Source of the DNA: Nemertoderma westbladi
Lineage: Eukaryota > Xenacoelomorpha > Nemertodermatida > Nemertodermatidae
Length of the DNA: 64,000 nt
Assembly: GCA_032718475.1 (NCBI GenBank)
Contig: JAUCBJ010006913.1
Span: 16,113 to 80,112, forward strand
Reading direction: 5' to 3'
Both the position numbers and the translations under genes were made by a program. Shown here piece after piece: positions 33,657-45,780 of the stretch. The notes under the pieces were generated by a model. The model did no database searches. It was not told the origin of the DNA and saw only the letters and a program-made list of their open reading frames with translations. Every line of letters begins with the position of its first letter. Within the stretch, counting starts at the first letter, position 1.

Positions 33657-34849
33657 TGTTCGCGCTTTCAGACCTATGGCAGTTTAACCCACCAAATTAA
33701 GATGTCTTCTAGATATTAAATCGGTTTTTAGTCTATGACAAGTATTTGATTCACTACACTAGTCGAAACCAATCTGTGCGCGATCATTCACCCGCTGGAT
33801 ATTCCCGGGAGATTGGGTTCGACGGTTTAATTTTATTGCTATGTAAGCCTAATGTATTATTCGACTGACAGTATTATATAATCTCTGACAATATTATTCA
33901 CCTTCGGGAATATTAACAGTTCCTTTAGGACGTGGCGCTTTATCTATATAAACAGAGTTATGACTTAAACTACTCACAACGATATGGCTCAATTATAATT
34001 CACATATATGGCGCATTCTTTAGGAATTGCTTCTTTAACAGACTCACTCATACACAATGCTGCACAATACTGCACACTAATCTGCCAATCTTCACTGATT
34101 TTAGTCACATATAAAAGGAACACAGACTGACTCATGTAGGGTCTATCAAATAACATTATATTCAATTCAAACCACTTTAACATAAGTCACAATCGTTATT
34201 GGTAACCTTTCTCTCTTACCTTCGGTATATCAAGAATATTGGGTTTCGGGGTTATTTATCGTTATTCCAAATATAATAATTCATCAACCATATTATGAAG
34301 AACTGACAGTAAATAGCAGTATAAAACAACAATGAAAACACTGATTGTTATGAGTTTGCAATGTTTCAGCAGTCAGTATGTATGATCAGTTAGCAGTTAA
34401 AGGATATATGTCTTTATAATTAAACCTACTAGTGTAAGACTAAAAACTGAAACACGGAGGTGCCAAAAGCCGGTTCTTAGGCTCTGGGCAAAAACATAAC
34501 ACTGAACTACTGAGTTTCTGTATATACCTCCAACACAGAGACAACAAACGCTCTGATTGGTCAACCTGAACAACGAGAGAACAAAGAAACAAAGAAACGT
34601 CGACGTGGCAATATCAGCTGCTAGCCGACGTCATGGTAGCGACACTGTTTTCAAGAGTATCGAGCTTTTACGTCACGGAATTACGGATTATGTCCTCTAA
34701 AGTACAAATACAGAAGAAATAGCTTTTATGTCCGCTAAAACACCAGTACAGCAAGGACACGGCCTTTTTATGCCTGGTAAACCAACTACAGAGTATTTTA
34801 CGGGAAAAATAAGGAAAAATAACCGGACAATTCAGCAAAAGCTTTTACA
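33657..34849 (-). repeat. 3' LTR of element A
   Basis: TG...CA termini; identical by eye to 45781-46973 except at 33981. It is the 3' LTR because the coding strand is -. Short open frames inside it occur in both LTRs and show no coding evidence. Confidence 0.93.
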
Positions 34850-34927
34850 CCGCTCCCAGAAAATGGGATTTTCAGTCTATAAAATATAAAAATCACAGTT
34901 TCTAAAACATAAAGATACTCTAAACAG

Positions 34928-35170
34928 TTAGTCTTTCTTACGCAGACGGCGTTTACGCAGTTTTTTGAGGCTAGCAAGAGTCTTTTTCTCTTTGGGGGGA
35001 GCCACTTTACTAGGAGGGCCATAACTCCTGGGTGAAGGGTGCAATATGATTGCATCAGAAGGTGTAGGATTGTGGTCGAGGTATCTGCCGTTTCGATATG
35101 CTTCTCCTCGAGCTGATTTTCCTCCGCTCGTAGCTGGATACGTTCATCCAAAAACTCTCGCAGAGAATAG
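34928..35170 (-). pseudogene. Decayed 3' coding remnant of element A
   Basis: Two overlapping - strand frames look protein-like. One is Glu-rich and coil-like (L-D-E-R-I-Q-L-R-A-E-E-N-Q). The other ends in a strongly basic tail (K-L-R-K-R-R-L-R-K-K-D) with its stop at 34928-34930. The composition suggests one former protein broken by a frameshift, but I recognise no family. An env-like or accessory ORF is possible; this is a guess. Confidence 0.3.
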
Positions 35171-35955
35171 GATCGTCCAAGTTCGATAACTTCTTAGAGA
35201 TTCTGGATTTCCCAATCGAATTGAGATAAGGCCAATTCGTTTATCGATTGGACTTACTGTTATAACTTACGTTTATCTGAACAAACGCAGGTTTCCTTTT
35301 TGATCTTTATAGAATATCGTTTAACTCGTTTCGTACAACGCTCTCCTTCACCTTGATGAGGGGTTGTATCGCGTTAAACGTGGACGACCATACGGTTGGA
35401 TAGTGATATTAGGTGTCTGCGTCACAATCCGGCTAGGTAAGATGAGCGGCTAGCTAGAAATCACTGTCGAAGTGTTACCGATTAATTGTTAGGGTAGCAC
35501 TAGATCTTTGAACAGTGAATACAGTCCGCGAGGATCCGCGACACCACCAGGATCGCAGGTCTGAGGTCCAACTAAGGAATGAGGAGGTTTGACCGAGTAT
35601 TCCGGGACTCTGATCGTAGGTTTACTCCAGGATCGTTCGAGCCGAGTGAGCATAGGTGATACGTCAAACAAGTTTCGCTCGAAACTCCAGTAAATATAAC
35701 GAACACAACTGTGTTTAACACAACGTTTCCGTGGATGTTTATGTCTTTCCGTTTATTGGCTGGGTCTAGGGCATTTATCGTAATAATACCAAAGACGCAC
35801 GTCTGGTAGGGGAAACGCGGATGATATTTATTTGTTGTTACAATGCTTCTATCAAGAATTCCAAATATATGTTGGAGTTACTGCGTTTATTTGTTTCTTT
35901 AATGTCTTTTCTTTCGAGCCGATTTCGAATAGAATTTTCGCATTCGAATTTCAGT

Positions 35956-36339
35956 TTATGGTTCCGACTCCGCTGGGCAAGATATATAGTCGACATAGTC
36001 CGTATTGTGTAAATCGATAGAATGACCAGTAGTTAAGAAGCCCATATACGTACCATTACGCTGCGTATATCGAGCAGCGAATTTTCTATAGTCCAACTCT
36101 CGCGAGAGCTGCACTTGGGACATTGTCGGTTCGATATAACGACCATCGTCCTCTGCAGCAGTTGGACTAACGTCGCCGCGTATTAAGCTATCAACAAACG
36201 CTTGTAAAAGTAGAGTATATCGCTCCCCGATACCAAGACCATCTTCTATCAACTCCGTCATATCTGCTATATATGAGTTTATCCATATTATAATGAGTCC
36301 ACATTTAGGCGAGCGGGCGTCGCTGCCTACCCCAATCAA
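35956..36339 (-). CDS. Hypothetical 127-residue ORF in the 3' part of element A
   Basis: An open frame with balanced composition containing acidic and Arg/Tyr-rich segments (for example S-R-E-L-D-Y-R-K-F-A-A-R-Y). It is downstream of the gag-protease ORF in the direction of transcription. No domain is recognised. It may be a fragment of a lost ORF rather than a gene. Confidence 0.3.
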   Translation of the reverse strand: MIGVGSDARSPKCGLIIIWINSYIADMTELIEDGLGIGERYTLLLQAFVDSLIRGDVSPTAAEDDGRYIEPTMSQVQLSRELDYRKFAARYTQRNGTYMGFLTTGHSIDLHNTDYVDYISCPAESEP

Positions 36340-37913
36340 CCCCCGGACAGTACGAGATCCTCAGCGCCGATGTGTCGTCGCCGCTGTACTTTCGCCAACG
36401 ACGTAGCCGCACAACGACAACGACAACCGGCACAAGTCACTCGACTGTCCGTCCCAAAGGCTTAGATGTACTTCAGGTATTCCTTGGAGAGTTAGGTTAC
36501 TTTACGATTGCGACTAGCTACTGTAAACACACTTTAGCAGTAACATTCACCTATAAACTCACAAATACCACACAACTGGTCACAACTACGCACATTCGGG
36601 CCATTTGTCCGTTAGTCAATGCCTTCCAGAATGTCACTGTATTATTATGTATCCTTGGATACTAGTAGTGCGCTATTTATTCCCTATGCTATTCAATGGG
36701 ACAAGCTTTCTATTGTTCTTTTGACTCAATTCTAATTCTAGCGTGGTTGTTGCTATGGTGACATTATGCAAAGCTAGCGGTAGAATTAGGGTGATTCCAA
36801 TGCATACAGATCTGGGATGTTATTTAATAGTATTCTTTAATAGTCAATGTTCTGTTTTATACATGACTTTATGAATTTTATCGGCTATTGACTATGTTTG
36901 GGAGACTTTCACACACTCATACGCATGATAAGATAAATCTCCGCTCCCTTGATCTATTAATTAATGGAATTTTGGGAACTTTATAAATTGCGTAAAAATG
37001 GCAATTTATTAAATTCATTAAAAGGCATGAATTTAAATTTATTCCCTGAAATTTTATTATTTGATAATTAAATGGACATATTTTGATTCTAGAACATGTC
37101 TAGGGACACAAGATCCTTAATTCTATGACAATTGTCTTTTTTAAGAATATCGGTAAATGCTACGATATCTTAATTGACTAGAATTGCTGAAGGATCTGAA
37201 TTTTACAGATTTTGATTTATTAGATTTGCAAATATTAAATAATTAATATTTGAGATGGGCACCGATTTATTCCAGAACTTGTCTGGGGACGTTAACCACT
37301 GATTCTAGAATTTGTCTTTCAAGTATATCGGTGGGTGCCGCGATATCTTAATCGACTAGAATTACAGATGGTCAAAGGGTTTAACAGATTTATTTTGCGT
37401 GATACGCTACTGTTAAAGGGACATCACGCTACTATATGTATTATTTAATATACGGTATGAGAGCAATATCGCACGAAGCAATGTCAGTGTGAAGAGGCAA
37501 GTCGTTTCCAAGGTCTACCCAGAGCTTGGTTTAGCCGAGACACGAGGATCTGAACTTTGCATTCCTAATACTCTGCCTACCAATAATACTTAAATATAGT
37601 AGTGGCTTTATTGTACTTTAATAAGTACGGACATTTCGTCTTACTGTAGTCACGTATTTATAATATGATACGGACAGTAAGGAAAGAGGAAAAGAATTAT
37701 TTCTTGCCGTCGCATTAAATATAATATATACGTAATTAAGTAATAAACACGAATATATATTGCACTAATCTACTAAATAATCGCTAAAATAACATTCTAC
37801 TGAATAAAATTAAAGAAAACGATTATAATAAAATTACATAGTAATACATACATAAATATAAAAATAATAAAATAATATAAAATAATAGAGTCACACACCC
37901 ACTCCATATGTTG
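36340..37913 (-). other. Noncoding 3' region of element A with a ~180-bp degenerate duplication
   Basis: No coding frame is found. A segment containing CGATATCTTAATTGACTAGA near 37160 recurs with changes near 37343, together with flanking TGTCTGGGGAC/TGTCTAGGGAC blocks, giving a period of about 180 bp. Confidence 0.55.
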
Positions 37914-40763
37914 TTACGTTATGGAGTCCCTAGATGTTTGAAGGATTAGGGAGGTGGTCGTGGGAAGAGAATCTTGCCTTCCACAGTTTCCGGAGAGTCC
38001 TCCATTCCCTTCCGATAAACACAAACGACCGACTGGGTGATTGAGTCGCTGCATCCTGAATACAATTCCAGGTTTCCTCTTCGTCCTGGAATAGTGACGA
38101 TAGAAACATCGCTCAAAGTATATGACGGCGTCACAAAGCCGATTCCAGGAGCTATAGTGGTCCGTCGCTCTCTGCAGGAGAGGTGAGAGTCTCTGCGAGA
38201 CGTCTGATGTTCCAGAGCTCCAATCGCTCTCTCTGATCTTCATGAAGGATCCACTCGCGGTGGGGAGGCCCAGATCCACGGCGTCGTCCCTGGCAACATG
38301 TAATACCGACAGATCTATCCCGGGTTCAAATAACTCCGATCCACACGTCCGGGTTTCAGGTTCGACTTTCTCCGCTCCCTTGGCTGGTATAATCTCAGTC
38401 GGAGTAAGATGGGGAGGCCATTCATTCTCCTTACTCAGGAAGTCGGGTTCACCTAATCGGTCTGTAGTATCTGTCAGTTCTTGAGGAGTTGCTCCTCTGG
38501 AAGCGATGTCAATTGGATTAAACTTCTTGGGGCAATATCTCCATTGATCTACATTGGAGCTAAGATTGTCATTATCTGAGGAGTGTGGTGTTCCCTCAGT
38601 TGGGTCGTCTCCCTCACTAGTATCATCTTCCCATTCACTCACCTGGCAGACGCGATCTTGAAGCAGTCTTTCCCTGAGCGTTCTACGGGAAGGTCCAGTA
38701 AGGTACCAACCTACTCTAGTTCTTACCGCATAGGTCTGTAGTGGCTGCGGTTGAGCAGGTCGTTTCTCTAATGTCTCCAGCGCCTCATGCGCGTTTTGGC
38801 CGATGAGTATTTGCACTCCAGGATAATCAGTCTGGAATCGAGGTATGTTAAGATGTTGGATGCTCTCATCCTCGTCCCAATTATAAAGGTCTGCTTGAGT
38901 AGTAGCGAAGTTCTTTATAGCCACCATTTTCACTGACCTTATGCTGTGTTCTCCTAGTTCGTCTTGTGGGGTGGACAACGCGCCTACATAATAATCAGCT
39001 GTTATTGTAGATTTCCAAACTTGCATAATGCCAGACATGTTGAGCTTAGTTTGGAACTTGGGCTGTCCAGCAAATATATCTTCGGCTAGCTCTTTATCGA
39101 TGAATGTTCCTGTGCTGCCGGAGTCCAGGAGGGCGTTCACTACATAACTCCGTTTAGGTCCGTGCACCCTTACTTGCACCACAGGAAACTCTCGGATCCC
39201 TACATTGGAAGTTGGCGCTTTCCAAGATGGTTGTTGATCGGAAGTAGTTAAGGTAAGGTCGCTGTCTGTGTCTTTCTCATGTACGAGTGCTCGATACACT
39301 GCGGTGGTGTTTATTAGGTAACAGGATTCGTTTTGGTCGGAGAACTCGTCCGTATAGAATCCTTCCATCTCAGATTGATCAGTGTCGTTCACATCACTGA
39401 ATTGGACATGTAGTTCGGACTCACTTACCTGACTCGGGCTGTTTCGTTCGAATTCCGTGTGCAACAAGATATGATGTTTTGCGCCGCACTTTGCACACCT
39501 TGCGTCGGAGTTACAGGTTCGCCGTTGGTGTCCTCGTCTGAGGCAATTATAACACAACCGCTTATCCCACATGACTTCACGTCTATCCTTTAGTGATTTC
39601 CTCAGGAATTTATCACACGCATTTAAACGGTGGGGCCCGTCGCACAGCACACATTTCGGCTTGATGTTACTGACTTTAACCTGTGCTATGTGGTGCACAC
39701 TTGTTCTTTCCTCGGGCTTTCTCACCTGAATTCTTTTAGGAGACGTAGGAAGGGTTTTTTGTACCGGTTCCCTTCTGTCATTGGGTCGAGACTCGGATTT
39801 ACTTACCTGATCTTTAGGCATTTTATTGACATAATAAGATCTGTCAGTGTCTTTCCCGCTGTCCTCTCCTTGAGAAGTTTGGCTTTCACCATCGTCGGTA
39901 TAACATACTGGTGTTACCCTTCTCTTAGAAACGGGTTTCTCACTTACCTTGTTTTCCAATGTCTTCTCTCTGGACTGCCTTAGGAGCTGTAATTTCACTT
40001 CTCTATCTAAGAATGACATGAGATCAGTCATGGTAGGGTCTCGTCGTTGTTGTTCCATCATATATAACACCTTCTTATCCCAGCGTGTACCTACTCCACC
40101 CTTGGGCAAAGTAGATGCTAAGGCTCCTACAACCATAGAATTCTGGTATTCATGAGACTTACCTAACCAATCTAGTTGTCTACAGATCTCCTGAATCTCA
40201 TCGGAAAACTCTATAATCCCGCTGCTAAGAAACTTTCGGGGCGCCATTAATTTCGCATATAAATACCTAGCTATGTTAGTCCTATTACCATACCTGATGT
40301 TTAGTGTATCCCAAACTTGTCTTAATCCATCTGGATGTCCAATAAATTTTAACGCCATTGACTTGGGAGGTCCTTCCAAGCACTCGATGAGGAATCTAAG
40401 TTTCTCTCCATTAGATAGTACAGAGTTCTGTATGTTATCTTTGTAATATTCATTAAAAGGTAACCATTTCATCTCATCTCCATTGAACTTGACGATCTCT
40501 CCCACCTTCACCGCTTGCCGGGCTTCGGTTCTAGCCATTTGACGCGTAAAACTTTCTTGGGCCATCGTGTTATTTAATATCGAATTATCGGTATATAAAT
40601 TTCTCGGATTATGATCAGTTCTATAGGGAATATCATTATCAACAGGTCTATAATTACCCTTAATAGGGTTCACTATAGGAGTTTCTACTTCGCTAGCAGT
40701 ATAGATGCGTGTAGGCTCCACACCTTGCGCATGAGATACTTCAGACCTAACGGGTTGACACAT
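37914..40763 (-). CDS. Gag-protease polyprotein of BEL/Pao element A, RT and integrase deleted
   Basis: The frame is open from just after a TAG near 40905; the first ATG is at 40761-40763. Numbering from the open frame, residues ~130-300 are a Pao-type gag domain (F-N-G-D-E-M-K-W-L-P-F, E-K-L-R-F-L). Zinc knuckles follow at ~412-475 (C-V-L-C...C, C-Y-N-C...H...C, C-A-K-C). A retropepsin is at ~585-600 with catalytic L-L-D-S-G-S-T-G-T-F-I-D. After V-G-W-Y-L-T-G-P (~726) the protein jumps, near residue 765-778 (about 38550-38600), to W-R-Y-C-P...N-P-I-D-I-A-S-R-G-A-T, which in intact BEL elements lies after RNase H. Reverse transcriptase and RNase H are therefore deleted in frame. It then stops before any integrase core. 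The product could still assemble particles and cleave itself. Confidence 0.85.
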   Translation of the reverse strand: MCQPVRSEVSHAQGVEPTRIYTASEVETPIVNPIKGNYRPVDNDIPYRTDHNPRNLYTDNSILNNTMAQESFTRQMARTEARQAVKVGEIVKFNGDEMKWLPFNEYYKDNIQNSVLSNGEKLRFLIECLEGPPKSMALKFIGHPDGLRQVWDTLNIRYGNRTNIARYLYAKLMAPRKFLSSGIIEFSDEIQEICRQLDWLGKSHEYQNSMVVGALASTLPKGGVGTRWDKKVLYMMEQQRRDPTMTDLMSFLDREVKLQLLRQSREKTLENKVSEKPVSKRRVTPVCYTDDGESQTSQGEDSGKDTDRSYYVNKMPKDQVSKSESRPNDRREPVQKTLPTSPKRIQVRKPEERTSVHHIAQVKVSNIKPKCVLCDGPHRLNACDKFLRKSLKDRREVMWDKRLCYNCLRRGHQRRTCNSDARCAKCGAKHHILLHTEFERNSPSQVSESELHVQFSDVNDTDQSEMEGFYTDEFSDQNESCYLINTTAVYRALVHEKDTDSDLTLTTSDQQPSWKAPTSNVGIREFPVVQVRVHGPKRSYVVNALLDSGSTGTFIDKELAEDIFAGQPKFQTKLNMSGIMQVWKSTITADYYVGALSTPQDELGEHSIRSVKMVAIKNFATTQADLYNWDEDESIQHLNIPRFQTDYPGVQILIGQNAHEALETLEKRPAQPQPLQTYAVRTRVGWYLTGPSRRTLRERLLQDRVCQVSEWEDDTSEGDDPTEGTPHSSDNDNLSSNVDQWRYCPKKFNPIDIASRGATPQELTDTTDRLGEPDFLSKENEWPPHLTPTEIIPAKGAEKVEPETRTCGSELFEPGIDLSVLHVARDDAVDLGLPTASGSFMKIRESDWSSGTSDVSQRLSPLLQRATDHYSSWNRLCDAVIYFERCFYRHYSRTKRKPGIVFRMQRLNHPVGRLCLSEGNGGLSGNCGRQDSLPTTTSLILQTSRDSIT

Positions 40764-40886
40764 TGTTACAGAGGGTGGTGGTATACCCTTTTTTAAGTTT
40801 ACTAATTTATCGCGTTCTAACGCGATACTTTGCTGCACTTCTTGCACGCTTACGTCCTTCTGGGCTCCTCCCCGAGGCGCACCCAC

Positions 40887-42110
40887 AAGGCGGACGCTTT
40901 TCCACTACCCTTGGGGCCAGTCCGACTCCGTTTTTATCAGACCGGGCCGGAGGGTAACCCGATGCTTCCCGGGTTCAATTTTCAATCCCCCGATCACACC
41001 GGCACAGCTCGTCGTGTGTAGCCGAACGGCGGATCAAAGTTCGCCTACTGTCAACTTACTGTGGCCTGACTGTACATTGAGCCAACTCAGAGAGTCAACC
41101 GGCGGGTGGACCAGTCGATAGCGATCGAGCATCAAGGTCGCCCTTGAGCCAAACCGACGGTCTTGTCCCATGTGGGCTTGCGCTACCCAGCATGGAATAT
41201 TGACCGTTTTCACCTGCCTCGCCGGCAGTATTGAGGGGAAGTCGGTTCCACCAACAATACTGACTAGCTTAAAGCTAAGCTAAGAACAAGTCACCACTTA
41301 CCAGTCACTGTACACATGTACTCAATAGATGCTCACGAAATCGAGTACACTACGGTAGACACAAAATCGGACACATACCATGCACACACAGAAGACATAA
41401 TCGGGAATAGACGAAATCGGGGACAAAATCAGAGGGGACAAAAATTGTATCGACTGTTAAAGAGTCGAGAGTACCTTATTTTGCCGTCAGGGCAAAATAA
41501 CTTTGTGTGCACAAAGTATGCTGGGGTGCAGTAAAGATATGGTCCTACTAATAACCGGCGGCGACTGAACCAACCGGCAAGGTTTCCCACACTCACTCGC
41601 AGTGGCCATACACACACTCACGTATACCACGTACACACACAAACCACAGATTCCAGAGTATCATTCACTCGGACCACACTACAACACTAACCCCTCCTTG
41701 CAGCCGATATTCCGGGTGCCACCTCCATTCCAATAGTAGTACCAACAGAATCATCAGAACGTGTCCATTCCGATGCAACACCTCCATTCCAATAGTGCTA
41801 CCCTGGGAAAAAACACGTTTTGGCAACCGATCGGAGACAGTACAGAGTCTGGTCAACTCATACATACCAAACATAGACCTACCACATAAACCACATAAAC
41901 CACAGATCACACTAAGCCACCACCCCTACTGTGTACAGGACTGGCAGTACGGCAACAGGCCGACTAGACGGTACCACGGCACCATGTTAATTCATGGTTC
42001 GCAAGACACGAGGGCCTTCAGTAACTCCCCTGCACTATAGTAAGGATTTAACGTGCCCCCAGACCCTCACGAGTCCGCCGCCGCCTGTTTAGAGCACCCC
42101 TATAGAGACC
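40887..42110 (-). other. Spacer between ORF1 and gag of element A
   Basis: About 1.2 kb with no convincing - strand frame. A CACCTCCATTCCAATAGT motif occurs twice (near 41719 and 41779). How gag is translated downstream of ORF1 is unclear from the sequence. Confidence 0.45.
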
Positions 42111-43403
42111 TCACCTCCTTAGGCACTCTAACTTACTTTCCCTCACTGTTCCTTTTAAATGTTGGACAGTCCCTTCCAACTCTCGGACCTGTTGGGAAGA
42201 GCGTATCCAATTCTCCTTCATCTCTCCTAGGAGAATATCCATCCCCCGCCGTCTCTCGTCTACCCAATCAACCGCCGAAACGGGATCCGCCAACGTCGTA
42301 GCGGGCAAACGAGGGACAACGGGTGACAAATTTGGAATATTTCGCTCGGGGTCCAGGACCTGAACTGTCTCCTGGGCAGTTCTACGGGGCACAGGTAGCT
42401 TAGTGCTATGCAGAGGGAATTTATAGGTAGCTTCAGGGAGCACAGGTGTATCTATTACCGAAGGGGTGATTTCAAGAACAGGCCTACTTATTTCAGGCTC
42501 ATCTACTATAGTAGGGAGTCTTTCTATTTTAATTATTTGGTCTGTGGGTTCTGTACTCTCTAAGTTGGTGTTATTTAGTTGCCTTCTAACAGCTGGAGGC
42601 AAATCAGGCAATTTCTGACGGTGGAATGTTCTTTTACGTCTGCTTAGGCGGGATCGATTTGCTCCGCCTTCAGTGTCGGTGGTATCGCCTTCCTCAGATG
42701 ATGTATAACCTTGTCGTTTGGGAGTAGATCGATTCATCATCTGCATATTACTAGCTGTTAACTGTTTATTAAAGTTATCTTGCCTCTCTTGAAGATTTTC
42801 CAACTCTAGTTGGGTTGTCTCTTCAGATGCCCTCCGTTCTGCTTCTGCCACTGCTATCTTTCTTTCCGCTTCTGCCGCTGCCGCTTTCCTTTCCGCTTCT
42901 ACGGCTGCAGCTGCCGCTTTTGCCTCTGCCGCTGCCGCTTTCCTTTCCGCTTCTACGGCTGCAGCTGCCGCTTTTGCCTCTGCCGCTGCCGCTTTCCTTT
43001 CCGCTTCTACGGCTGCAGCTGCCGCTTTTGCCTCTGCCGCTGCCTCTGCTGCCTTTCTTTCCGCTTCTGCCGCTGCCACTGCCGCTGCTGCTGTCTTTCT
43101 ATCTTCTATACGTTTTTTCCTTACTTGTTCTTCCTTTTCTCTAGCGATGCGGAGTTGTTCATCGAATTTAGCTTGGTTCGCCGCTAACCTATCCACATCA
43201 ATCGCATCTAACACAAGTTTGGCTCCTTCGCTATTAGGGCTAAGTCCCTCTAGCCTTCTCCTCAACTCTTCATCTCCTAAAAAACGCTGATAGTCTGACA
43301 GATAGATGTCAATGGCATCCCTCTTATGCGGTTTCTCTGCTGTCACTTCGCTCTCGGTTGTATCTAGTAGACTGTCTGACAGGTTCTGCTTTGCGTCAGA
43401 CAT
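42111..43403 (-). CDS. ORF1 of element A: Ala/Glu/Lys coiled-coil protein
   Basis: 430 residues starting at ATG 43401-43403. The N-terminus reads M-S-D-x-x-Q-N-L-S-D-S-L, shared with the ORF at 63279. Residues ~85-210 are a long charged helix with about three perfect 18-residue repeats (A-E-A-K-A-A-A-A-A-V-E-A-E-R-K), that is 54-bp DNA repeats around 42880-43050, and are predicted to be coiled coil or a single alpha-helix. A basic S-R-R-K-R region follows (~255), then a Pro-rich tail. No enzymatic motif is seen. It sits between the leader and gag, so it may be a structural or RNA-binding accessory protein (inference). Confidence 0.7.
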   Translation of the reverse strand: MSDAKQNLSDSLLDTTESEVTAEKPHKRDAIDIYLSDYQRFLGDEELRRRLEGLSPNSEGAKLVLDAIDVDRLAANQAKFDEQLRIAREKEEQVRKKRIEDRKTAAAAVAAAEAERKAAEAAAEAKAAAAAVEAERKAAAAEAKAAAAAVEAERKAAAAEAKAAAAAVEAERKAAAAEAERKIAVAEAERRASEETTQLELENLQERQDNFNKQLTASNMQMMNRSTPKRQGYTSSEEGDTTDTEGGANRSRLSRRKRTFHRQKLPDLPPAVRRQLNNTNLESTEPTDQIIKIERLPTIVDEPEISRPVLEITPSVIDTPVLPEATYKFPLHSTKLPVPRRTAQETVQVLDPERNIPNLSPVVPRLPATTLADPVSAVDWVDERRRGMDILLGEMKENWIRSSQQVRELEGTVQHLKGTVRESKLECLRR

Positions 43404-45780
43404 GCTTATGTGTACAGTTGAATGTCTACTGCTGTATTACAGTCTGAGCAAGTCTAGTAACTCAGTATTAACTGCTAGCCTAGTAATTAATTACCGATAC
43501 TGCTACTCAGTGTAGCGTGATATATATATAATATATTAAAATACCGGTATGCTTATAGTATATATAAGTATTATTACAGACTAGGTTTATCTCAGAATAC
43601 CAGTATAATTTTAGCACAAATATATATAAATATATAATAGGCCTATCGGGAATACCGGTATACAGCTTACGGTTTGTAGTATATATAGTTCTGGACTAGA
43701 ATTAATTACAAGTACCGGTATAATTTCAGCCTAAATTTATAGAAATAAAGATAATAGGCCTATCGTAAATACCGGTATGCAGTTTACACTTATAGTATAT
43801 ATATATAAGTATAATTACAAACTAGAATTAATTACAGAATACCGGTATGATTTCAACCCAAAATTTATAAAAATAAATATAATAAGCCTATTGTAAATAC
43901 CGGTATATCAATTATTTTAAATAACTGAATTTCTGAATTTTAATGGTTACTTGGTTACTTTAACTTACTTTATTGCCGTTATTTAAGCAGTAGTCCAACT
44001 GATATTGAGACCTAATTGTTGTATGGCAGGCCTACTATTTATAAATCGTTTAGTTGATTTATAATATATATATACCCGTTTTAATGGGTTTTGTCAATGT
44101 TGAAATAAATGTTATTATTTCTGGGGAGTAATCACTACACAAAGCGGTGCGCTTTCAGTGAAGTGTTACTTATAGGACACTAAAACAAATAATGCTAATT
44201 TACCTAAGTTACTTAATACTACAAATTACGTACAATTCGGGTGAGATTACAATCTCTAAATAAACATAAAATTTACAAAACACAAAATACGAATTTTTAG
44301 GGTAATTTTACAAGAAGTCTACAAACCAGCCTAACAAAGGGTTAGAATTCTGGTTATTACAACGGACAGGGTACTACGGTATTTGAAATAATAAGTAGTA
44401 GTAAATACACTGCGTTGTCCAGATAGAAAAATACCACCGCCTGACGACCTATAGCCGTATCGCTATAGGTTCTACGTTATGTATCACGGAGTGTTCCTAC
44501 CTAGAAGTTAATAGAGCTAATCGAACGTGCCTATCAACCACTTTACAACACAAATATAATGTCTACACTAATTACTTCGGAAAGTACTGTACACTAAACC
44601 CTAAATTAGGTACGAGTACTTGTACAACAGATAATCAGTAGTTAAATATACTTGAACAGCTAAAAGAACCGCGGCATCTGCTGGAGTGACCGATGCACAA
44701 AATCACCAGTCTTTACCTACGCCAAGCAGCCCGTGTAGTACCGGGGTTAATTTAACTATAGCGGTATGTATAACAAACACAATTACTGTAGGAACAAACT
44801 TGGGGAATGAATGTTGCGGATAATCGCATAAACTCTGAATAATAAATATTACGCTATGCGTACAAACTACTCAAACAAAATGCAGACCGAACACTGACAG
44901 ACTACTATCAAGCCTAAACAAACTACAGGACATGCAGACTCCGAAATGATTAGGGAGTATGCGTTCTAACCCAGTAGTACGACTTATTCTTTAGTTGGGG
45001 GTTTACCTTACAGCGTTCGCTGCCCCTACTTCCTAACCGTACTTAATCGGACAAGTGATCTACACACGCTGCAATCCGTTCAGACCTAATAACAGCCAGA
45101 CAACTATCCAGCCTACAAATTATCTAAATAAAATTATACGCTACCCGTACAGACTTACACAAACAAAGTACAGACTAAACGATGGCAGACTACTCTCAAG
45201 CCTAAATAAACTACAGGACATGCAGACTCCGAAATGATTAGGGAGTATGCGTTCTAACCCAGTAGTACGACTTATTCTTTAGTTGGGGGTTTACCTTACA
45301 GCGTTCGCTGCCCCTACTTCCTAACCGTACTTAATCGGACAAATGATCTACACACATTGCAATCCGTTCAGACTTAACAGCAATCAGACAACAGCTCAGC
45401 CTACAAATTGTCTGTACAATCTGATCAGGCTTACACGCCTTCTGTTCAATACTGGCCTACAAACAAATAAAACTGACAGAAATAAGTAAAATCTCAATAA
45501 AAAACCAGGGCGGCCGTTCCCTGATTAAGTATTAAGACCTACCGGTATACAACAATCAAATCGAATAATACTAATGTACTTATACGGGAAGTACCGGTTA
45601 GGACAGTTAGGCCTACGGACCTACAGAAGTACCGGTTCTGGCAGTTGGGCCTACTGACCTACGGCAGTACCGGTTCTGGCGGTTGGGCCTACTGACCTAC
45701 AGATGTACCGTTCAGGTTTACCGGTTGACCGGTACTTTCAACTTTATTGCTTACTGCAACAAAGAAGCTATATCCTTTAA
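43404..45780 (-). promoter_or_regulatory. Long leader of element A with two sets of internal repeats
   Basis: It contains no coding frame. At 43530-43930 a 117-128-bp unit (ATAATAGGCCTATCG...ACCGGTAT) occurs about three times. At 44909-45345 a block including ACTCCGAAATGATTAGGGAG is duplicated with a 288-bp period (44909 and 45197). Palindromic ACCGGT recurs throughout. The leader at 61049-63278 in the other element keeps the same layout in the opposite orientation, which suggests the repeats are functional (packaging, export or translation) or are at least inherited together. Confidence 0.65.

Noticed and set aside
33932-34183. Small frames repeated at 46056-46307
   Set aside because: They are duplicated only because they lie in the two LTRs of element A; overlapping on both strands without motifs.
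42810-43187. Cys/Phe/Leu-rich + strand frames
   Set aside because: Antisense of the Ala/Glu/Lys coiled coil of ORF1.
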